A DNA stretch of 64,000 nt from Micromonospora sp. DSM 45708 (GTDB lineage Bacteria > Actinomycetota > Actinomycetes > Mycobacteriales > Micromonosporaceae): assembly GCF_039566955.1 (NCBI RefSeq), contig NZ_CP154796.1, forward strand, positions 1,054,001-1,118,000. The letters are read 5' to 3'. The position numbers and the translations under genes are program-made. Under the pieces are notes generated by a model. The model saw only the letters and a program-made list of their open reading frames with translations, made no database searches and was not told the origin of the DNA. How positions within the stretch are numbered: the first letter of the stretch is position 1; every line of letters begins with the position of its first letter. Of the stretch, positions 34,311 to 42,959 are shown piece after piece.

Positions 34311-35396
34311 TCAGAGGCGGACCGGCATGAGGATGGAGAACACGTCGGCGTCGTCGGCCCGGCGCACCGCCAGCGGGGTGATCGGGCCGTCCAGCTCCAG
34401 CACGAGCTGGCTGCCACCGGCGTCCAGCGCGTCGAGCAGGTACTCCCGGTTCAACCCGACCCGCAGCCCGCCGTCCCCGACGGCAGCCGGATCGACCAGC
34501 CGCAGCTCGCCGTCGCGGTCCAGGCCGAGCGCGACCACCGGATGCGCGACGCCGCCGTGCGTCCGGTGGCACACCCGCACGTCGTCGGCGGTGAGCGCCG
34601 CGCGCAGCGCCGCGCCGTCCACCGGGATCCGGTACGCGGGCGCGGCACCGAGCTGCGCGCCCAGCAGCCGGCGGTGGTCCGGGAAGTCGTACGGCAGCCC
34701 GGCGGTGGCCAGCGTGCGCCCGGCGACCGAGAACGTGACCTGGTCCGCGGTGACGACCACCTCCGCGGTCGCCCCGTCGTGGTCGAGCAGCGCCCGCAGC
34801 TCGTCGGCCGCCGCCACCGGCACCAGCGCGCGTACCGGCGGGCCGTCGACGGTGGCGCCGACCCGGGCCACCGCCAGCCGGTGCCGGTCGGTGGCGACCA
34901 GGTGTACGCCAGCCGCCTCGACGTCCAGCAGCACGCCGGACAGGACCGGCAGCTCCGGGTCGGCGCCGACGGCGAACCGTACGGCGTCCACGGCGGCGGC
35001 GAGGTCGGTGCGGGACAGCACGAGTCGGGTGGTCACGATGGTCTCCTCCGGGTCGATCAGGCTACGGATCCGGGAGAGTTCGCGACGCGCGTCGGCCAGG
35101 CCGTCCTCCAGCCGACGCAGGTGCGCGTCCAGCAGGCGGTGCACCTCGGCCGGGTGACGCCGGTGCCTCAGCGCCTCGGCGATGCCGGCCAGCGGCATAC
35201 CCACCCGGCGCAGACCGGCCACCAGGCGGGCCGGGCCCACCTGGTCGTCGGCGTACCAGCGGTAGCCGGTCACCGGGTCCACCCGGGCCGGCGCCAGCAC
35301 GCCGGAGCGGTCGTAGAACCGCAGCGCGCTGACCGACAACCCACTGGCCCGGGCCAGCTCACCGATGCTGCGAAGCTCGCTCTCCACGCCGGTCAT
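34311..35396 (-). CDS. MerR-type HTH fused to a beta-sliding-clamp-like domain
   Basis: A 361-residue fusion. Residues 8-78 are a MerR winged helix (RSIGELARASGLSVSALRFY, DRSGVLAP), then a coiled-coil dimer helix (85-115, RLLDAHLRRLEDGLADARRE). From about 120 the protein matches DNA polymerase III beta clamp: LVLSRTDLAAAVDAVRFAVG, PVLSGVLLDVEAAG, ATDRHRLAVARV, and at the end NREYLLDALDAGGSQLVLEL with the terminal clamp motif MPVRL. Only about 240 residues of clamp are present, enough for two of the three clamp folds. Similar fusions occur in actinomycetes, annotated as MerR regulators. Ligand or partner unknown. Confidence 0.85.
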   Translation of the reverse strand: MTGVESELRSIGELARASGLSVSALRFYDRSGVLAPARVDPVTGYRWYADDQVGPARLVAGLRRVGMPLAGIAEALRHRRHPAEVHRLLDAHLRRLEDGLADARRELSRIRSLIDPEETIVTTRLVLSRTDLAAAVDAVRFAVGADPELPVLSGVLLDVEAAGVHLVATDRHRLAVARVGATVDGPPVRALVPVAAADELRALLDHDGATAEVVVTADQVTFSVAGRTLATAGLPYDFPDHRRLLGAQLGAAPAYRIPVDGAALRAALTADDVRVCHRTHGGVAHPVVALGLDRDGELRLVDPAAVGDGGLRVGLNREYLLDALDAGGSQLVLELDGPITPLAVRRADDADVFSILMPVRL

Positions 35397-35421
35397 CCTG
35401 TGCCCTGCACCAGGTGGAGGG

Positions 35422-36603
35422 TCAACGTCCCGCCGACAGCGTGCGGAACGTGATGCCGGCGCGCACCAGGCGGTCCAGCAGCGCGTCGCCCATCGCGGCC
35501 ACCGGGGTTAGCTGTCCGGCGGTCTCCGGCAGCTCGTCGAAGGCCAGACAGAGCGCCGACTCGGCGAGCATCTTGGCGGTCTCGTCGTAGCCGGGGTCGC
35601 CGCCGGCCACCTCGGTCACCACCCGCCGGCCGTCGCCGGTGCCCACGAACCGCACCCGGAACCAGGACCTCGCCCGCTGCGCGGCGCTCGGCCCCTGACC
35701 GGAGGCGAGCCGGCCGAGCAGCCAGCGCCGGGTCGGCGGCAGCTTCACCAGCCCGACCACACCGGCCAGGCCCACGCCGGCGACCAGCACGGTGGGCAGC
35801 CGCTTCAGCGCGGCGAAGTGCCGGTACCGGAAGTCCGGGCCGTACTCGGGGCGGGCCGCCGCCGACCGGCGGACGATCTGCGGGTCGATGGTGGGCAGCG
35901 GCACCGCCCACTGGCCGAACTCGCGGACCCGCCCGACCCGGCCGGGCACCGCCCGCACCCGCCGCCCCTCCGGCCGCGGCTCGACCGCCCGCCGGGCCTT
36001 CGCCGCCCGGCTCGTCTCGCCGGTGCGGGAGAACGCGGTCAGCGCCGAGTGGTACGTCCCGGCGGAGAACCGCCCGCCGGCCCGCACGTAGCCGTCCACC
36101 GTGACCGGCCCGTCCGTGGGGAGCTGCTTGACGGTGTACCAGACGCCGAGGTCGTGCGGGATCGAGTCGAAGCCGCACGCGTGCACCAGACGCGCCCCGG
36201 TGCGCACCGCCTCGGCGTGGTGCCGCACGTACATCAGGTCGACGAACTCCGGCTCCCCGGTGATGTCCAGGTAGTCGGTGCCGGCGGCGGCGCACGCGGC
36301 CACCAGCGGCTCGCCGTGGTGCACGTACGGGCCGACGGTGGAGGCCACCACCCGGGCGCTGTCCGCCACCGCGCGCACCGACGCCGCATCGGTGACGTCG
36401 GCGGTGAGCAGGGGCAGCTCGGCCAGGCCGCTGTCGATGGCGGCCAGCCGGTCGCGGACGGCGGCCAGCTTGGCCGGGTTGCGGCCGGCGAGTGCCCAGC
36501 GCAGCCGGTCCGGCGCGTGCCGGGCCAGGTACTCGGCGGTGAGGCCGCCGGTGAAGCCGGTGGCGCCGAACAGGACGAGGTCGTACGCGCGGTCTGCGGG
36601 CAT
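35422..36603 (-). CDS. Saccharopine dehydrogenase-like / trans-acting enoyl reductase family protein
   Basis: A 393-residue NAD(P)-binding protein. Rossmann motif VLFGATGFTGGLTAEYLARH (9-28), VASTVGPYVHHGEPLVAACA (about 86-105), TDYLDITGEPEF, and ARLVHACGFDSIPHDLGVW. These match mycobacterial Rv2449c and Rv2953 proteins; Rv2953 is a trans-acting enoyl reductase in phenolic glycolipid synthesis. A hydrophobic stretch (about 275-290, VLVAGVGLAGVVGLV) may touch the membrane. Substrate unknown. Confidence 0.88.
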   Translation of the reverse strand: MPADRAYDLVLFGATGFTGGLTAEYLARHAPDRLRWALAGRNPAKLAAVRDRLAAIDSGLAELPLLTADVTDAASVRAVADSARVVASTVGPYVHHGEPLVAACAAAGTDYLDITGEPEFVDLMYVRHHAEAVRTGARLVHACGFDSIPHDLGVWYTVKQLPTDGPVTVDGYVRAGGRFSAGTYHSALTAFSRTGETSRAAKARRAVEPRPEGRRVRAVPGRVGRVREFGQWAVPLPTIDPQIVRRSAAARPEYGPDFRYRHFAALKRLPTVLVAGVGLAGVVGLVKLPPTRRWLLGRLASGQGPSAAQRARSWFRVRFVGTGDGRRVVTEVAGGDPGYDETAKMLAESALCLAFDELPETAGQLTPVAAMGDALLDRLVRAGITFRTLSAGR

Positions 36604-36632
36604 CCGCCGAGTGTGCCACCCGGCGGCCGGAC

Positions 36633-37769
36633 TCACGGCGTGAAGACCGCCCGGACGCAGCCGTCCGCCCGGTCCCGGAACAGGGCGTACCCCTCGGCGG
36701 CCCGGTCCAGCGGCAGCCGGTGGGTGGCGAGGTGCTCGGTCACCAGCTCGTCCCGCGCCATCCGGTCCAGCAGTGCCGGGATGGCGGCCGAGCCGGCCCG
36801 GGCGCCGCCGCGCACGGCCAGCCCCTTCTCGGTCACCGCGCCGAGCGGGAACCGGTCCACGAACGTCGTCCCGCCGGTGAGCACCACCACCGTGCCGCCC
36901 TTGCGGCAGGCGTGCACCGCCTCGCGCAGCGCCACCCCGGCGTCCGGTTCGGCGGCCGGCCACCGCGCCGGACCGGCCGGCGTACCGGCCGCGTCCACGC
37001 ACACGTCCGGCCCCCGGCCGCCGCTGCGTTCCCGCAGCTCGGCGAGGACGTCGACGGACCGGTGGTCGAGCGGCTCGGCACCGGTGTGCCGGGCGGCCAT
37101 CCGCAGCCGGTCGTCGTGCTCGTCGACCACGAGCACCCGGGCCGCGCCGCGGGCCACGGCCGCCGCCGCGGTGAGCTGTCCCACCGCGCCCGCGCCCCAG
37201 ATCGCCACCACGTCACCCGGGGCGACACCGCCCAGCTCGACCCCGTGCCAGCCGGCCGGCGCGGCGTCCGCGGCGAAGACCGCCCGGTCGTCGTCGACCC
37301 CGTCCGGCACGGCGAACGCGCCCACGTCGGCGTACGGCACCCGGACGAACTCGGCGTGGCCGCCGGCGAAGCCACCGAGGCGGGCCGGCCGGCCGTAGCA
37401 CCCGGCGGCCGGTGGTCCCCACCCCGGCTCCGCGGCCACGTCGCTGGTCCCGTTGTCGCAGCAGGCCAGCAGCCCCTGCCGGCAGAACCAGCAGGCCCCG
37501 CAGGCGATCGCCGCGCCGACCACCACCCGGTCCGCGACCCGGTGCCGGCGTACCTCCGGACCGACCTCGACCACCTCGCCGACGAACTCCTGGCCGAGCA
37601 CCTCACCGGTGGCCGCCTCGGGCACCCGCCCGGCCAGCAGCGGCAGGTCGCCGCCGCAGGTGGCGCTGCGCCGCACCCGGACGATCATGTCGTGGGCGTT
37701 GCGCAGCTCCGGGTCGGGGACCTGGCGCACCGCGAGCGCGTCGGCGCCCTCCCAGCACAGGGCCCTCAC
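36633..37769 (-). CDS. Zinc-type alcohol dehydrogenase with altered catalytic zinc site
   Basis: A 378-residue medium-chain dehydrogenase similar to glutathione-independent formaldehyde dehydrogenase types. Structural zinc Cys are present: ACGACWFCRQGLLACC (about 94-109). NAD fold WGAGAVGQLTAAAAVARGA (about 187-205). The catalytic ligand Cys is in ATCGGDLPL, but the conserved GHE motif is GQE (VLGQEFVGEV, about 64), so the usual His zinc ligand is Gln. GTG start overlaps the stop of the upstream gene (GTGA). Activity cannot be assumed. Confidence 0.85.
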   Translation of the reverse strand: MRALCWEGADALAVRQVPDPELRNAHDMIVRVRRSATCGGDLPLLAGRVPEAATGEVLGQEFVGEVVEVGPEVRRHRVADRVVVGAAIACGACWFCRQGLLACCDNGTSDVAAEPGWGPPAAGCYGRPARLGGFAGGHAEFVRVPYADVGAFAVPDGVDDDRAVFAADAAPAGWHGVELGGVAPGDVVAIWGAGAVGQLTAAAAVARGAARVLVVDEHDDRLRMAARHTGAEPLDHRSVDVLAELRERSGGRGPDVCVDAAGTPAGPARWPAAEPDAGVALREAVHACRKGGTVVVLTGGTTFVDRFPLGAVTEKGLAVRGGARAGSAAIPALLDRMARDELVTEHLATHRLPLDRAAEGYALFRDRADGCVRAVFTP

Positions 37770-38218
37770 CCGGCCGCCGCCGATCCGCGTCGCCGGGGCC
37801 GGCGGGCTGCCGGACGGTCCAACGGCGAACGGTCCGCCCGCAGCACCTCCCCGGTCTCCAGGAGCTGCCGGGTCTGTCGGAGCACCTGCCGCAGGTACCG
37901 GCCCGGGTCGTCGCCGACCAGGTGCGCGGCGAACCCGGCCAGCGCCGGTGTCCCGCCCAGCGGGCGTACCGCCAGCTCGGTGCCGCGCCCGCCGGGCGCC
38001 GGGCGGGCCCAGACCTCCACCGCGCCGTCGAGCCGGCGCAGCGGCTCGGGCCACCGCCCGTCCGGGAGCACCTGCTCGGGCCGCCCGGTCACGGTCACCA
38101 CCTGCCAGCGCGCGGGCCGGGGATCGGTCGCGGTCCGTGGTCGCCGTCGGCGTACGAGCGCCCGTGCGCCGGCCGTCAGGGCGCGTACGCCGTCGGCCAG
38201 CCGTCCGGTCCGGGTCAC
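37766..38218 (-). CDS. Hypothetical protein paired with the dehydrogenase
   Basis: A 150-residue basic protein; GTG 38218 with GGGGAGGG upstream. It contains PARWQVVTVTGRPEQVLPDG, WPEPLRRLDGAVEVWARPAP, GTELAVRPL and a helix DDPGRYLRQVLRQTRQLLET (about 103-123). This resembles the SRPBCC/cyclase-like partner proteins often encoded next to glucose or alcohol dehydrogenases in actinomycetes, with a Pro-rich tail. It overlaps the dehydrogenase start by four bases, so the two are made together. Function unknown. Confidence 0.75.
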   Translation of the reverse strand: MTRTGRLADGVRALTAGARALVRRRRPRTATDPRPARWQVVTVTGRPEQVLPDGRWPEPLRRLDGAVEVWARPAPGGRGTELAVRPLGGTPALAGFAAHLVGDDPGRYLRQVLRQTRQLLETGEVLRADRSPLDRPAARRPRRRGSAAAG

Positions 38219-38380
38219 CTGCCCTCCCCGAGGTCGCGGGTCACCGGGCGGCCGGCGGTGCGCGGCCGGCCGCCCGCGTGTCCCCAGCGTGGCGGCGACC
38301 GGGGTGACGCGGGTTCGCCCGGAAGGGGTGAACCGCCGCGGTCCGGGTAACCGCCCCCCGCACCGACGGGGGAGGGACGC

Positions 38381-41146
38381 ATGCCGGAGGAGGCCGACCG
38401 GGTCCGGTTCGCCGCCGGGCCACCAACCATGGCCGACGGCCCGCCGTTGCTGGCGTCCCGGTTGGCGCCGCCCGCGCCGCCCGAGCCACTGCTGCGGCGT
38501 CCCCGGCTGGTGGACCGGCTGGAGCGGGGTGCGGCGGGACCGGTCACGCTGCTCCTCGCGCCGGCCGGCTGGGGCAAGACGACGGTGCTGTCCGACTGGG
38601 CACAGGTGCAGCGGGCGGGTCCGGCGCCGGTCTGGGTGACCGTGGCGGAGGGCGACAGCACGGATCGGCTCTGGGCGTACCTGGCCGCGGCGCTGCGCGC
38701 CGCTGTCGCCGGTGACCCGGGGGCCGGGCCGCCGGTGCCGGGCGACCCGCCCCGGCCGGAGCAGCTCGAGGCGCTCGCCGCCGCGCTCGCCGCCCGCGAG
38801 CGCCCGGTGCTGCTGGTCCTGGACGACCTGCACCGGGTGACCGATCCGCGGGCGCTGGCCGGGCTGGAGTTCCTGCTCCGCCACGCCGACGGGCGGCTAC
38901 GGCTGGTGGCCGGCGCGCGGCGGGAACCACCGCTGGCCCTGCACCGGTGGCGGTTGGCCGGCGAGCTGACCGTGCTCGGCGCGGACGAGCTGGCGTTCAC
39001 CGCCGACGAGGTGGCCGACCTGCTGGTCGCGTACGGCGTGCCGGTCCCGGCCGAGGCGGTGCCCCGGCTCGCCGAGCGGACCGCCGGCTGGCCGGCCGGG
39101 CTGCGCCTGGCCACGCTGGCGCTGGGCGCCGACCCGGCGCGGGCCGTGGAGCGCGTCGCCGGCGACCAGCCCGACGTCGCCGCGTACCTGCGTGACGAGG
39201 TGCTCGCGCCGCTGAACCCGGAGGCGCGTGACGTCCTGCGCCGGGGCGCGGTGGCGGTCGCGGTCTGCGCCGACCTGGCCGCCGCGGTGACCGGGCGGGC
39301 CGACGCCGGGCGCCTGCTGGCCGAGGCGGCCCGGGTGGGCGGCTTCGTCCAGCAGGACGGGGGCAGCCCGCCCTGGTACCGGCCGCACCCGCTGCTGGCC
39401 GACCTGCTCCGCGACGAGCTGGCCCGGCTGCCCGCCGGCGAGCTGGTCGAGCTGCACCGGCGGGCGGCCGGCTGGTTCGCCGCGCACGGCCGGCCGGCCG
39501 AGGCGCTGCGGCACGCACTGGCGGCCGGCGAGTGGGCCGACGCCACCGGGTTGCTGGTCGCCCGCTGGCCGGAACTGGCTCCGGACGAGCCGGCCCGGCC
39601 CGGCCCGCCCGCCCCGCCCGAGCCTCCCGCCGAGGCGGTACGCCGGGACCCGGAGCTGGCGCTGGCCGCGTCGGCCGAGCGGGCGTACGCCGGGGACCCG
39701 GCCGCCGCCGACGCGTTGCTGCGGCGCGCGGTGGCGCACGCGGCGGACCTGCCGGCACCGCGCCGCGACCGGTTCCGCCGGCTGGCCACCGCGGTCGAGC
39801 TGAGCCTGGCCCGGCTCGGCGGGGACCACGCCGAGGTACGCCGGGCCGCCGCCCGCCTGCTCGCGACCGCCCCCGCACCGCAGGACGACACCGCCGGTGC
39901 GGACACCGGGCCCGACGTGGCCGGGGCCGACATGCGGTCGCCGGTCGGCGTTTCGGGGGCCGATCCCCGGGCCGGGGGCGTCGACGTGGACGACGTGCGG
40001 GCGGTCGCCGGGGCCGCGCGGGGGCTGGTCGCGCTCGCCGAGGGTGACCTGCGGGAGGCGGGTGGGCGGTTCGGGGCGGCGCTGGTCGCGGCGCGTCGGG
40101 CCGGTCGGCCGCGCACCGAGCTGCTCTGCGCCAGCCGGTCGGCGCTGCTGGAGGCGGCCCGGGGCGCGCTGCGTACCGCCGAGGAGCGCGCCCGGGAGGC
40201 CCTGTCGATGCCGCCCTGCCAGGGCTGGTCGTCGCGGCTGGACTGCGGCTACGCGAACCTGGCGTTGGCGCTGGTGGCCTGGCACCGGGACCGGCCGGCG
40301 GAGGCCGCGGCCCACCTGGCGCTCGCCGGTGCGGCCGGCGCGGAGCCGGGCGGGGCGACGCTGGCGGCGCTCTGCCGGGCCGGGCTGCTGGCCGACGGCG
40401 GGGAGCCGGCCGCCGCGCTGCGCACGCTCGCCGCGGCCCGGGCGACCGCGCCCGGGCCCGAGCTGGGCGCGTGGCTCACCGCCGGCGAGGCCCAGCTCCG
40501 GGCCGCGGTCGGCGATCCGGGCGGGGCCCGCGCGCTGGTGGACGCGGCCGGCGACGACCCGCCCGACCCGGCGCTGGCGTTGGTCTCCGCCCGACTGTGG
40601 CTGCGGGCCGGTGACGCCCGCGCGGCCGAGCGGGCGCTGCCGGACTGGACCGGGCCCGGCGCGGAGGGCTGGCCGCTGCCGGTACGGCTGGGTGCGGGGC
40701 TGCTCGACGCGGCGCTGGCCGGGGCGGCCGGCGACGGTCGGCGGGCCGGGCGGCTGCTGGAGGAGGCGCTGGCGTTGGCCGAGCCGGACGGCTGCCGGCG
40801 CGTGTTCACCCGGGCCGAGCCGGGGGTACGCGACCTGCTGGCCAGCCACCTGGACTCCGGCACGGCGTACTGGGCGACGGTCAGCGACCTGGCCCGTGGC
40901 GTCGACGCGTCGGGGGTGGACGGCGTGCCGGCCGGGCCGGCGCGGGCGCTGGACGAGCCGCTCACCGAGCGGGAGCTGACCATCCTGCGGTATCTCCAGA
41001 GCATCCTGACCAACGTGGAGATCGCCGCCGAGCTGTCGCTCTCGGTCAACACGGTGAAGACGCACGTGCGCAACGTCTACCGCAAGCTCGACGCGACCCG
41101 CCGCCGGGAGGCGGTACGGCGGGCGCGCGAGCTGCGGTTGATCTGA
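38381..41146 (+). CDS. MalT-type ATP-dependent LuxR regulator (LAL family)
   Basis: A 921-residue regulator. N-terminal STAND ATPase: Walker A LAPAGWGKTTVLSDWA (about 60-75), Walker B VLLVLDDLHRV (about 143-153), sensor FLLRHADGRLRLVAGARREP. An alpha-helical TPR-like region spans about 400-830, interrupted by a Gly/Asp-rich insertion (about 505-545, GADTGPDVAGAD). The C-terminal LuxR HTH is LTERELTILRYLQSILTNVE and IAAELSLSVNTVKTHVRNVY (about 865-905). ATG 38381 has GGGAGGG upstream. It faces away from the dehydrogenase pair and may regulate it; target not shown. Confidence 0.93.
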   Translation: MPEEADRVRFAAGPPTMADGPPLLASRLAPPAPPEPLLRRPRLVDRLERGAAGPVTLLLAPAGWGKTTVLSDWAQVQRAGPAPVWVTVAEGDSTDRLWAYLAAALRAAVAGDPGAGPPVPGDPPRPEQLEALAAALAARERPVLLVLDDLHRVTDPRALAGLEFLLRHADGRLRLVAGARREPPLALHRWRLAGELTVLGADELAFTADEVADLLVAYGVPVPAEAVPRLAERTAGWPAGLRLATLALGADPARAVERVAGDQPDVAAYLRDEVLAPLNPEARDVLRRGAVAVAVCADLAAAVTGRADAGRLLAEAARVGGFVQQDGGSPPWYRPHPLLADLLRDELARLPAGELVELHRRAAGWFAAHGRPAEALRHALAAGEWADATGLLVARWPELAPDEPARPGPPAPPEPPAEAVRRDPELALAASAERAYAGDPAAADALLRRAVAHAADLPAPRRDRFRRLATAVELSLARLGGDHAEVRRAAARLLATAPAPQDDTAGADTGPDVAGADMRSPVGVSGADPRAGGVDVDDVRAVAGAARGLVALAEGDLREAGGRFGAALVAARRAGRPRTELLCASRSALLEAARGALRTAEERAREALSMPPCQGWSSRLDCGYANLALALVAWHRDRPAEAAAHLALAGAAGAEPGGATLAALCRAGLLADGGEPAAALRTLAAARATAPGPELGAWLTAGEAQLRAAVGDPGGARALVDAAGDDPPDPALALVSARLWLRAGDARAAERALPDWTGPGAEGWPLPVRLGAGLLDAALAGAAGDGRRAGRLLEEALALAEPDGCRRVFTRAEPGVRDLLASHLDSGTAYWATVSDLARGVDASGVDGVPAGPARALDEPLTERELTILRYLQSILTNVEIAAELSLSVNTVKTHVRNVYRKLDATRRREAVRRARELRLI

Positions 41147-41156
41147 CCGGGCGCGG

Positions 41157-41708
41157 TCAGGTGTCGGCGGCGGCGTCCACCACGGCCAGCAGCTCGGCCA
41201 GGTCGTAGCCGCCGTCGTGGCGGATGTCGTTGACGAAGAGCGTGGGCGTGCCGTTGACGCCGCTGCGGATGCCGCCGACGAAGTCCCGCCGGACCCGGTC
41301 GGCGTGGACCTGCCGCCCCACCTCCGCGCCGAGTTCGTCGGGCGGCAGCCCGATCTGCTCGACACCGAGCGACAGGTGCACCGGGTCGAGCTGGTCCTGG
41401 TGCTCGTAGAGCCAGTCGTGCATCTCCCAGAACCGGCCCCGCGCGCCGGCCGCCTCGGCGGTCTCCGCCGCGTGTTCCGCGTACGGGTGGACGTTGGTGA
41501 TGGGGAAGTGGCGGTACGCCAACCGCACCACGTCGGTCCGCTGGCGCAGCACCTCGGCCAGGTTCGGGTACGCGGCGCCGCAGAACCGGCACTGGAAGTC
41601 GCCGTACTCGACGACGGTGACCGGGGCGTCGGCCGGGCCGCGGACGTGGTCCCGGTCGGTGACCGGGACCCGCAGCCGGGCGGTGGTGACCTGCAACGGG
41701 GTGGTCAT
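41157..41708 (-). CDS. DsbA-like thioredoxin-fold protein
   Basis: A 183-residue thioredoxin-fold protein with the DsbA-type motif EYGDFQCRFCGAAYPNL (about 34-50, active site CRFC) and the cis-Pro loop GVNGTPTLFVND (about 150-161). No signal peptide is seen, so it is probably cytosolic, like NhaA-associated thioredoxins and FrnE-like proteins. ATGA-coupled to the peroxiredoxin upstream (41705-41708), suggesting that it reduces that enzyme or shares its stress response. Confidence 0.9.
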   Translation of the reverse strand: MTTPLQVTTARLRVPVTDRDHVRGPADAPVTVVEYGDFQCRFCGAAYPNLAEVLRQRTDVVRLAYRHFPITNVHPYAEHAAETAEAAGARGRFWEMHDWLYEHQDQLDPVHLSLGVEQIGLPPDELGAEVGRQVHADRVRRDFVGGIRSGVNGTPTLFVNDIRHDGGYDLAELLAVVDAAADT

Positions 41709-42202
41709 CGCGCGCTCACCCGCCGATCGGTGCCGAGTTGTTCCAGGGCGTCGAGGATGCCGTCCACGCCCGGGTTCACCTCGGGCGGGGAGAGGTGGCT
41801 CCAGGCCACCCGGCCGTCGGTGTCGATCACCACGAGCGCCCGGTCCGACTGCCCGCGCGGGGCGTACGCGCCGTAGCGGCGGGACACCTCGCCCTTGGGC
41901 TCGAAGTCGGCCAGCAGCGGGAACCGGATGCCCCGGCTCTGCGCGAACGCCCGGTGCGAGTCGACGCTGTCCACCGAGATGCCCAGCAGCACCGCGCCGT
42001 ACCGTTCCAGCTCGGGCAGGGCGGCCTGGTAGAGCGCCATCTGGTCGCCGCACACCGGCGTCCAGTCGGCCGGGTAGAAGGCCAGCACGACCGGCCGGCC
42101 ACGGAACTGCCCGGGGCCCACCTCCCGCGCGTCGGGCGACGCGGGCAGCGTGAAATCGGGCGCGGCCTGCCCGGGCGTGATCAGCCCGTTCGGATCACTC
42201 AT
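41705..42202 (-). CDS. Peroxiredoxin (AhpC/TSA, AhpE-like)
   Basis: A 165-residue peroxiredoxin reducing peroxides through a Cys. The catalytic loop is AFYPADWTPVCGDQMALYQA, with the peroxidatic Cys about 50 in P-V-C. A clear resolving Cys is not seen elsewhere, suggesting a 1-Cys type needing an external thiol. ATG 42202 (MSDPNGLITP) preferred; ATG/GTG at 42211 possible. Coupled to the DsbA-like gene. Confidence 0.9.
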   Translation of the reverse strand: MSDPNGLITPGQAAPDFTLPASPDAREVGPGQFRGRPVVLAFYPADWTPVCGDQMALYQAALPELERYGAVLLGISVDSVDSHRAFAQSRGIRFPLLADFEPKGEVSRRYGAYAPRGQSDRALVVIDTDGRVAWSHLSPPEVNPGVDGILDALEQLGTDRRVSAR

Positions 42203-42261
42203 GTCTCCCACCCTGCCCCGCGTCGGGGTGAGCCGGGCTCACCCGGGCCGGGTGGTTCGGT

Positions 42262-42711
42262 TCACGCGCGCACGGTGATCCCGTTGCTCAGTCCGCGTAC
42301 GCCGGTGAGCCGGGCGACCGACCGCTCGGCGGCCCGCCGCTGGTACTCCCACCCGACTTCGCCGTGCAGTGTGACCCAGCCGTCGGCGACGGTCACCCGC
42401 AGCGCCCCGACCGGCAGGAACGCGTCCCACTCCAACGCCCGGACGGCCGCGAGGGCGAGCGCCGGGTCGTCGCGGCCGGTGGCGGGGACGTCCGGGGCGG
42501 CGAGGTCGTCGGCGACCGCGCGGACCCGGGTGACCCGCTGGGTGGCCCGCTCGGCGGCCCACCTCGCGGCGGGGCCGTCCACCGGGCCGGTCAGCGTCAC
42601 CACGCCGCCGGTCACGGTCACGTCGATGCCGTCGAGGCCCGCCCGGGTCAGCTCGGCGTGTACGGCGGACCGGATCTCCCGGTCGGTTCGCGTCATCGTC
42701 CCGGTGGTCAT
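42262..42711 (-). CDS. BON-domain protein (two BON domains)
   Basis: A 149-residue protein with GGAGGGAG upstream of ATG 42711. Two BON units: DREIRSAVHAELTRAGLDGI, DVTVTGGVVTLTGPVDG (1-70) and ALAAVRALEWDAFLPVGALR, VTVADGWVTLHGEVGWEYQR (about 85-149). BON domains bind phospholipids or glycans and are found in OsmY-like stress proteins. No signal peptide here, unlike OsmY. Often located near redox and stress genes in actinomycetes, as here. Confidence 0.88.
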   Translation of the reverse strand: MTTGTMTRTDREIRSAVHAELTRAGLDGIDVTVTGGVVTLTGPVDGPAARWAAERATQRVTRVRAVADDLAAPDVPATGRDDPALALAAVRALEWDAFLPVGALRVTVADGWVTLHGEVGWEYQRRAAERSVARLTGVRGLSNGITVRA

Positions 42712-42804
42712 CCGGCTCTCCCTCCGGTCGGTGGTCGGTGCGGTCCCGCACCCTGCGATCCTGCGCGTGACCGGGTGATCCGCCGCCACCCGCAACGGGT
42801 GACA

Positions 42805-42842
42805 TGGGAGCGCTTCCATGACGCGGTCCGGCGGCGTACGCT
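42805..42842 (+). promoter_or_regulatory. CebR-like operator on the xyloglucanase promoter
   Basis: TGGGAGCGCTTCCA (42805-42818) matches the CebR box TGGGAGCGCTCCCA at 13 of 14 positions. It overlaps a possible -35 TTCCAT (42814-42819), with -10 TACGCT (42837-42842) after 17 bases. CebR-type LacI regulators release this box when cellobiose or cello-oligosaccharides bind, so induction by plant glucan fragments is likely. Confidence 0.75.
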
Positions 42843-42959
42843 GAGGCTCCCTCGGCTGCGGGAGCCAGCACGCCGACGGGGAGCCCGGGCAGCTCCCCTC
42901 ACGAAGCGCCACCCCCTGCTCCCGTTCCCCCGTCTCAGGGCAACCGAGAGGACCGCCCC

